Positions 5,564-8,990 of a stretch of 8,990 bases of DNA are shown here, in pieces. The stretch spans positions 1 through 8,990 of the forward strand of contig JAGARY010000013.1 of assembly GCA_017622055.1 (NCBI GenBank). The letters run 5' to 3'. Below the pieces are notes generated by a model. The model was not told the origin of the DNA, did no database searches, and worked only from the letters and a program-made list of their open reading frames with translations. Position numbers and translations under genes: made by a program. This stretch comes from Treponema sp. (GTDB taxonomy: Bacteria; Spirochaetota; Spirochaetia; Treponematales; Treponemataceae). Numbering within the stretch: the stretch's first letter is position 1; each line of letters opens with the position of its first letter.

Positions 5564-5669
5564 CATTATTCTCCATTTTAAGGGGCGGAGAATCCCCAAT
5601 GTTACTTCTCTAGTTAGGGTCAGAGCTCACCCAAAGTAAATTCTCCAGTTAGGGACGGAGCTTTCCCAC
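5533..5669 (-). ncRNA. toxI: Type III antitoxin RNA with three pseudoknot repeats (ToxI-like)
   Basis: From the promoter at 5676-5704 an RNA of about 137 nt should run to the terminator at 5533-5563. It contains three repeats of 35-37 nt. In each, stem 1 and stem 2 interleave as an H-type pseudoknot: first unit GGGA/TCCC and CTCC/GGAG; second GGGT/ACCC and CTCT/AGAG; third GGGG/CCCC and TTCTCC/GGAGAA. The changes preserve pairing in both stems. Known ToxI/antiQ RNAs consist of similar 34-45-nt pseudoknot units that are cut apart by the toxin and bind it in a ring-like or chain-like complex. Repeats and pairing are seen; the cleavage sites and exact 5' end are inferred. Confidence 0.88.
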
Positions 5670-5676
5670 ACCATTA
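5569..5676 (-). repeat. Three tandem 35-37-nt antitoxin repeats
   Basis: On plus coordinates the units are 5641-5676, 5606-5640 and 5569-5605, in transcription order first to third; each begins TTCTC on the plus strand. The first two share AGTTAGGG after that start; the third has diverged more (ATTTTAAGGGG). The spacing alone would be modest evidence, but unit-by-unit compensatory pairing makes the array convincing. The first unit includes the probable transcription start, so its 5' end may be incomplete in the RNA. Confidence 0.85.
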
Positions 5677-5704
5677 ATATACAGCCTTTATCTTTTATCG
5701 TCAA
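5676..5704 (-). promoter_or_regulatory. Promoter of the toxI-toxN-kinase operon
   Basis: On the minus strand TTGACG (5699-5704) and TATATT (5676-5681) are separated by exactly 17 nt, placing the start near 5669, just before the first pseudoknot. It is strong and has no obvious palindromic operator, consistent with the high constitutive antitoxin-RNA expression of type III systems. Confidence 0.75.
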
Positions 5705-5730
5705 TTTATTTTAATGGTTTCATAAAAATT

Positions 5731-5859
5731 TTATTTCCCCTTCTTCTTCCCCTTCCCGCATTTTCTATTCACAGTTTTCAATGAAATCCTGTTTTTTGGT
5801 TTTAGCATTCTGTCAAAAACAATATGTTCTCTTTTTTTCTTTCCCACAAAATTCTCCAT
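5731..5859 (-). CDS. Doubtful 42-residue Lys-rich ORF upstream of toxI
   Basis: The minus strand has an ATG at 5859-5857 and TAA at 5733-5731, encoding 42 residues starting MENFVGKKKREH and ending KCGKGKKKGK. The frame directly upstream of the ATG is also open for some 45 codons apart from a single TAG, and is likewise Arg/Lys-rich. The only ribosome binding site is a weak GGA. It ends 27 nt before the toxI -35 box. It may be a remnant of a basic protein, or coincidence within repeat DNA. Confidence 0.2.
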   Translation of the reverse strand: MENFVGKKKREHIVFDRMLKPKNRISLKTVNRKCGKGKKKGK

Positions 5860-5892
5860 CTAGAATTCCATATTCTGTTTTTTTGGAGGTTC

Positions 5893-5943
5893 CCTGCCAT
5901 TCGCAAGAATTTTTTCGCGTTGCTCAAAAATCTTGCTGGCAGG
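5893..5943. repeat. Imperfect inverted repeat, 13-bp arms
   Basis: CCTGCCA (5893-5899) and GCAAGA (5903-5908), interrupted by TTC, pair with TCTTGC and TGGCAGG (5931-5943), giving 13 pairs with a 3-nt bulge and a 22-nt loop. It opens the GC-rich island and could form one end of a mobile or REP-like element. Confidence 0.55.
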
Positions 5944-5951
5944 TCGGGCTT

Positions 5952-5973
5952 TGCGCGTGCGCAGCACAGCTGC
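5952..5973. repeat. Two overlapping short GC-rich palindromes
   Basis: TGCGC-GT-GCGCA (5952-5963) and GCAGC-ACA-GCTGC (5961-5973) share three bases, so only one can form at a time. They are part of the GC-rich island. Confidence 0.45.
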
Positions 5974-5986
5974 TTCGAGACTCACT

Positions 5987-6011
5987 AAAAACAGTCTGCT
6001 AGACTGTTTTT
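5987..6011. terminator. Perfect 11-bp hairpin with A/T flanks, bidirectional terminator-like
   Basis: AAAAACAGTCT (5987-5997) and AGACTGTTTTT (6001-6011) form a perfect stem with a GCT loop. The A/T-rich stem ends could act as a terminator on either strand, but no gene is positioned to use it, so it may be a structural part of the repeat island. Confidence 0.5.
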
Positions 6012-6012
6012 A

Positions 6013-6027
6013 CCCTGCTTTGCAGGG
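6013..6027. repeat. Perfect 6-bp GC hairpin
   Basis: CCCTGC-TTT-GCAGGG follows the previous hairpin after 1 nt. The two stems in tandem form the core of the island. Confidence 0.5.
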
Positions 6028-6093
6028 CCGTTCCCTAGGTTCCGCGTCAAGCGCTCCATTGCTCCACTTCGTTCCGCAACCAGCCTAGCAGCT

Positions 6094-6123
6094 GGCCACT
6101 ACAATCCCTAACCCATTAATTCT
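6094..6123. repeat. Repeat end, copy A (related copy at 8001-8030)
   Basis: GGCCACTACAATCCCTA followed after 5 nt by TTAATTCT. The same layout occurs at 8001-8030 in the same orientation, with 23 of 30 positions identical. It marks the right edge of the GC-rich island. Confidence 0.5.
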
Positions 6124-6223
6124 ACAGTCTAATTATTTCCCTTTATAATCGTCGATTAGATTTTTTAATATACATCTACTTACTGTTTTTTGCAAGGAAG
6201 TTTTTTATTGCCACACGAATTCT

Positions 6224-6240
6224 GAATTGCTACGCAATTC
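6224..6240. repeat. Perfect 7-bp hairpin
   Basis: GAATTGC-TAC-GCAATTC, a perfect stem-loop in the AT-rich right part of the intergenic region. No function assigned. Confidence 0.45.
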
Positions 6241-6266
6241 TTAAGGTCTACGACATTTCTGTGTTA

Positions 6267-6330
6267 TTTAGGGTTTATTACAAATCCTAAAAACGGCCGA
6301 GTCAAGGGCTTGAACGAAGTGTCCCTTGAC
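6267..6330. repeat. Two adjacent stem-loops related in sequence to the GC-rich island
   Basis: TTTAGGGTTT (6267-6276) pairs with AAATCCTAAA (6282-6291) with one G-U pair. GTCAAGGG (6301-6308) pairs perfectly with CCCTTGAC (6323-6330). CCGAGTCAAGGGCT (6297-6310) matches CCGCGTCAAGCGCT (6042-6055) at 12 of 14 positions. GAACGAAGT (6312-6320) is the exact reverse complement of ACTTCGTTC (6066-6074). The two zones thus look like diverged, rearranged copies of one element. Confidence 0.45.
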
Positions 6331-6480
6331 CGGACGTATTTTCACTTTGATTTTTCTACAATGACAATTTCTTCTTTTGTTGAATTTATTTAACTATCGA
6401 CAAATAAAAAAACTATTTACAATATTCCCCTTTTACTTGCAAATAACTTACAATTTTCGTAATATAAGTTTGGAGATGAT

Positions 6481-7971
6481 ATGAAAAAAATGTTTATCGC
6501 AATTAACAAGTTTATCTCTTATATCAAACAATGCTTTAGACCCGTAATCAAGTTTGAAGTTTTCCGACTACATGACATTATTAAGGATCAGCTGTTTTCA
6601 ATTGATGAAGTTACTGCCGAAGATTTACAACTTGAAGATTTCTTAAAAAAATATGACAGAAACATTACGTCCTGTGGATCAGAGGTTTTTCATCACTGGC
6701 TTTATTCAATTAAATCTAAAGATCAAATTTTACAAATTCAGGATGATTTAAAAATAATTTACAAAAGCGACAGACCATTTCTTGAACGCACATTGAAATA
6801 TGTGGGAAAGCAAAGTCAGGGTAGTTTTATCAGAGATTTATGGAATGGTTTTTCCATTGATAACTGGGTAATCAATCATTTTTATACTTTATTTCTAATT
6901 AATCTGATTACCTGTACAATTCTATGCATTTTATTTACAAAACTTTTCATCATTTTGTTTCTTATAAACAACTTTATCCTTTACCTTCTGACAAACTCTA
7001 ATATCTATCATATTTCATCGTCTTTGGGATACTTTCTTAAGCTGTGTTTTTCACTTTCAAAAATCGAAAAGAGACAGAAGCTTTCTCTTTCTCAAAACAC
7101 TCCTGCCTATAAAAAGTTCTCATCCCTTTTTAAACAATTACCTTTCTTTAAAGAAGGAATCGGAGGACCTAATTCTGGAGATATTATTTCTATTCTATTG
7201 GATTATTTACGTATCTTCTTAAACATGGAATTATTTGCCTATAAACAAACTGAAAAGTTTATAAAAAACAATATTAAAGATGTTAAGGAAATCTACCTAT
7301 ACATCGGATATATGGACTGCCTTTTGAATACATGCCACATTATGGATGAAAATAAATGCTGTTTTTCAAAAATCATAGAAAAATGTGAAATCAATTTTAT
7401 GAATATGAATCATCCTCTTTTAGAAGACTCTGTACCTCAGTCCAGAAACGTAAGTAAAAATTTAATTATTACAGGACTAAATATGTCAGGAAAAACTACT
7501 TTCATGAAGTCTCTTGGATTGAATCAGATTCTTGCCACTAGTTTTGGATTCTGTTTTGCAGAGAATTTTTCAACTTGCATATTAAATGTGCTTTCTTCTA
7601 TCTGTATTAATGATGAACTTTTAAATGGAAAAAGCCGCTATTATGCAGAAGCTGAACGGATAGTTCATATAAAAGAGCTTTTAGAAAAAAGCAGATGTCT
7701 TTGTCTTATTGATGAAATTCTTTCAGGAACAAACTCCGAAGAACGCATTTACGGTTCTACACGCATATTGAATGAATTTGCTAAAAATGAATCTGTTCTG
7801 ATAGCGGCCACTCACGACACTCAAATTGCAGAAAATATCTGTTCCGAATATGCCCCAGTTTATTTTGATGGCGAAATTGACAATGACAAAATCAAATTTG
7901 ATTACAAAATCAAAGAAGGTATTGTTTCCAAGAAAAATGGACTTCTATTACTGAAGCTTCTTGGTCTATAG
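6481..7971 (+). CDS. Membrane-anchored MutS-like ATPase, function unknown
   Basis: A 496-residue protein with a C-terminal MutS ATPase domain. Visible motifs are HPLL (H311), Walker A G332-LNMS-GKT-T340, Walker B CLIDE (D411, E412), the dimer-type signature LSGTNSEER (S415 onward) and the switch histidine ATHD (H445). The mismatch-recognition and connector domains of true MutS are missing; residues 60-115 and 230-300 look like a reduced lever/core region. Residues about 131-171 are strongly hydrophobic with a short polar break (TK), suggesting two membrane helices, which no mismatch-repair MutS has. Such membrane MutS-like ATPases are known from genomes but uncharacterised, and mismatch repair is unlikely. 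GGAG lies 5 nt before the ATG. A weak promoter (TTGCAA 6437-6442, TAATAT 6460-6465, 17-nt spacing) may serve it. It stands alone, converging on the acetyltransferase gene. Confidence 0.85.
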   Translation: MKKMFIAINKFISYIKQCFRPVIKFEVFRLHDIIKDQLFSIDEVTAEDLQLEDFLKKYDRNITSCGSEVFHHWLYSIKSKDQILQIQDDLKIIYKSDRPFLERTLKYVGKQSQGSFIRDLWNGFSIDNWVINHFYTLFLINLITCTILCILFTKLFIILFLINNFILYLLTNSNIYHISSSLGYFLKLCFSLSKIEKRQKLSLSQNTPAYKKFSSLFKQLPFFKEGIGGPNSGDIISILLDYLRIFLNMELFAYKQTEKFIKNNIKDVKEIYLYIGYMDCLLNTCHIMDENKCCFSKIIEKCEINFMNMNHPLLEDSVPQSRNVSKNLIITGLNMSGKTTFMKSLGLNQILATSFGFCFAENFSTCILNVLSSICINDELLNGKSRYYAEAERIVHIKELLEKSRCLCLIDEILSGTNSEERIYGSTRILNEFAKNESVLIAATHDTQIAENICSEYAPVYFDGEIDNDKIKFDYKIKEGIVSKKNGLLLLKLLGL

Positions 7972-8000
7972 TAGAAAACGCTACAATCAACAGCATTGCA

Positions 8001-8030
8001 GACCACTCCAATCCCTACAGTCTTAATTCT
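8001..8030. repeat. Repeat end, copy B, overlapping the end of the acetyltransferase gene
   Basis: GACCACTCCAATCCCTA followed after 5 nt by TTAATTCT; the last eight bases contain the stop codon (TAA on minus, 8023-8025) of the acetyltransferase. It matches copy A at 6094-6123 at 23 of 30 positions. It lies in the 51-bp gap between two convergent genes, where no hairpin terminator is visible. Confidence 0.45.
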
Positions 8031-8802
8031 TTCTGTTCATTTCCTCAACTTCGTTCGCAGGTTTTACTGTCATTTCAACCCACGCAGGACGGAATCCACT
8101 TTTTATTGCGTTTCTTGCCGATTTTATATTTGACCAGGCGCAACAGTAAAATGGAACTTTTCCACGCTCCAAAGTTTCTATCGCCAATCTGCTTGTTAAA
8201 GCCGAAGCAATTCCCTTTTGCCGATATTCTGGTAAAACATCAATTCCAATTTGCCACATAGAATCACAATCTGCCGAACAACCTGCAAGTCCAACAAGTT
8301 TTTGGCCATCAAAAGCACCCACACAAAGAATATCCAAATGTTTACGTTTTTCACAAAGTGCGTTGCTCCACTCAGGAAGATACAAATTAGCAAAATCAGC
8401 TGGTCCCAAAAGTTTTAATTCAAAATCACAAGGACGAGCAGCCAAGACATTCAAATCTGGCAAAAAATATTCTGCCATAAAACAAACTCTAAAACCATGC
8501 TTTTCAAAGGCATCATTCAAAACATGCATATTAGGAGTTTCAAAACAATGTTCCACCGCAAAACTGTTTATATAATTTTCCACAATTTCTCGATACTCGT
8601 CGCTAATTGTTGCAACAATATTTTTTCCATAAGAAATTAAATTACACGCATGAGGAAGCTTCAAATATTTTCTGGCATTTTCGCTTGGCTTTGAAATAGC
8701 AATCACATTTTTTTCACACAAAAAATCTTCTGCAGAACAATTCGCATCAAACGCCGACTGCTCCATAGCAATTTTTAAAATTTTTTCATTAGACCAATTC
8801 AT
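8023..8802 (-). CDS. GNAT-family N-acetyltransferase
   Basis: A 259-residue protein with a C-terminal acetyl-CoA-dependent acyltransferase domain (about 125-245). GNAT motif A is clear: QIGIDVLPEYRQKGIASALTSRL, with the acetyl-CoA pyrophosphate-binding Q/RxxGxA segment at Q195-K-G197-I-A199. The preceding strand (KLVGLAGCSADCDSMW) and the later AWSNIKSARNAIKSGF segment (motif B, residues 222-237) are also typical. The N-terminal 120 residues form a separate domain I cannot name, seen in other two-domain GNATs; it contains six cysteines in the window's most Cys-rich protein. The substrate is unknown. AAAAGGA lies 6 nt before the ATG. It begins 68 nt after the end of the upstream partial gene and may be co-transcribed with it. 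Confidence 0.85.
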   Translation of the reverse strand: MNWSNEKILKIAMEQSAFDANCSAEDFLCEKNVIAISKPSENARKYLKLPHACNLISYGKNIVATISDEYREIVENYINSFAVEHCFETPNMHVLNDAFEKHGFRVCFMAEYFLPDLNVLAARPCDFELKLLGPADFANLYLPEWSNALCEKRKHLDILCVGAFDGQKLVGLAGCSADCDSMWQIGIDVLPEYRQKGIASALTSRLAIETLERGKVPFYCCAWSNIKSARNAIKSGFRPAWVEMTVKPANEVEEMNRKN

Positions 8803-8870
8803 AAATTTTCCTTTTAATTAACGTTCTGTTTGGTCGGTCATAATTTCCCTAAGTGAATGAGCAATTCATT

Positions 8871-8990
8871 TTACGCCTCAATAACTTTTTTACCGCAAAT
8901 ATGTTCAATCGAAAGCACCAACAACAAAGTGCGATGTAGACTTTGCTCAATTTCTTTTTTGATATAAGAATCGTCTTGGGTAAATTTATG
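8871..8990 (-). CDS. C-terminal end of an unrecognised gene (5' part off the right edge)
   Basis: The minus strand is open from the right edge to a TAA at 8873-8871, giving 39 residues (HKFTQDDSYIKKEIEQSLHR and on to KKVIEA). The composition is that of a normal helical protein end. I do not recognise the family. It is in the same direction as the acetyltransferase gene, 68 nt upstream. Coding status is inferred from the open frame and codon-like composition only. Confidence 0.45.
   Translation of the reverse strand, partial: HKFTQDDSYIKKEIEQSLHRTLLLVLSIEHICGKKVIEA

Larger units (their letters stand above)
5705..6480. other. Long intergenic region without a convincing gene; palindrome-rich
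   Basis: The region lies between the minus-strand toxIN promoter and the plus-strand MutS-like gene. The left part (5705-5890) is AT-rich with a 24-nt C/T tract at 5734-5757. The centre (5893-6123) is a GC-rich island, about 55% G+C over 5941-6120, packed with inverted repeats. The right part (6124-6480) is AT-rich again with three more hairpins at 6224-6330. Open frames here (for example 5781-6002 on plus and 5731-5859 on minus) lack good ribosome binding sites and mirror each other across strands, so I treat the stretch as repeat DNA. No transposase, tRNA or integrase remnant was seen. Confidence 0.6.

Noticed and set aside
5569..5676. Repeats as a CRISPR array
   Set aside because: Units are contiguous with no separate spacers, only three copies, with conserved pseudoknot pairing and a toxin gene downstream; no cas genes.
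5781..6002. 73-codon plus-strand ORF (MKSCFLVLAFCQ...)
   Set aside because: No ribosome binding site, Cys/Phe-rich low-quality composition, and it runs through the palindromic island, ending inside the 5987-6011 hairpin. The opposite strand is about equally open, as expected of repeat DNA.
8196..8575. ORFs inside the acetyltransferase on both strands
   Set aside because: Shadows of a gene with a clear GNAT motif.
8809..8850. Very short minus-strand ORF (MTDQTER) before the acetyltransferase
   Set aside because: Seven codons with only a weak AGGGA-like site; nothing distinguishes it from chance, though a leader peptide cannot be formally excluded.

Overview
The window is AT-rich, with A/T-rich codon use, strong AAAGGA/GGAG-type ribosome binding sites and near-consensus sigma70-type promoters. 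This fits a low-GC host-associated bacterium. A gut or oral Treponema-like spirochaete is my best guess, from gene content and the GC-rich palindromic intergenic repeats, but no 16S or species marker is present and a Firmicute cannot be excluded.

Layout. 1-240 (-): 5' part of a RelB/DinJ-type antitoxin gene running off the left edge, with a palindromic operator over its promoter (269-305). 334-2413 (-): a three-gene unit encoding a degenerate zincin-like protein, a HAD hydrolase and a CDA-fold deaminase. 2563-3396 (+): a secreted protein of unknown function. 3426-3854 (-): a PNPOx-like flavin-binding protein. 3905-4243: a compact type I toxin-antitoxin-like locus, with a 33-residue hydrophobic peptide on +, a sequestered ribosome binding site, and a convergent antisense RNA promoter and shared terminator on -. 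4310-5704 (-): a type III toxin-antitoxin operon (ToxIN/AbiQ class), made of promoter, three antitoxin-RNA repeats each able to form an H-type pseudoknot, an intrinsic terminator, a ToxN/AbiQ endoribonuclease gene with a TTG start, and a co-oriented P-loop kinase gene. 5705-6480: a 776-bp stretch with no convincing gene but several inverted repeats and a GC-rich island (about 55% G+C at 5941-6120). 6481-7971 (+): a membrane-anchored MutS-like ATPase. 8023-8802 (-): a GNAT acetyltransferase. 8871-8990 (-): the C-terminal end of an unrecognised gene.

How it works together. The window holds parts of three toxin-antitoxin types (I-like, II and III) within about 5.7 kb. The type III locus is the best-supported system. 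The antitoxin RNA units covary in both pseudoknot stems, and promoter, terminator and toxin sit in the canonical order. In this family the RNA pseudoknots inhibit the RNase, and the terminator limits toxin transcription relative to antitoxin. The type I-like locus has every expected element but rests on sequence features alone. The other genes are metabolic or of unknown function and show no direct link to these modules, except the kinase gene 15 bp downstream of toxN.
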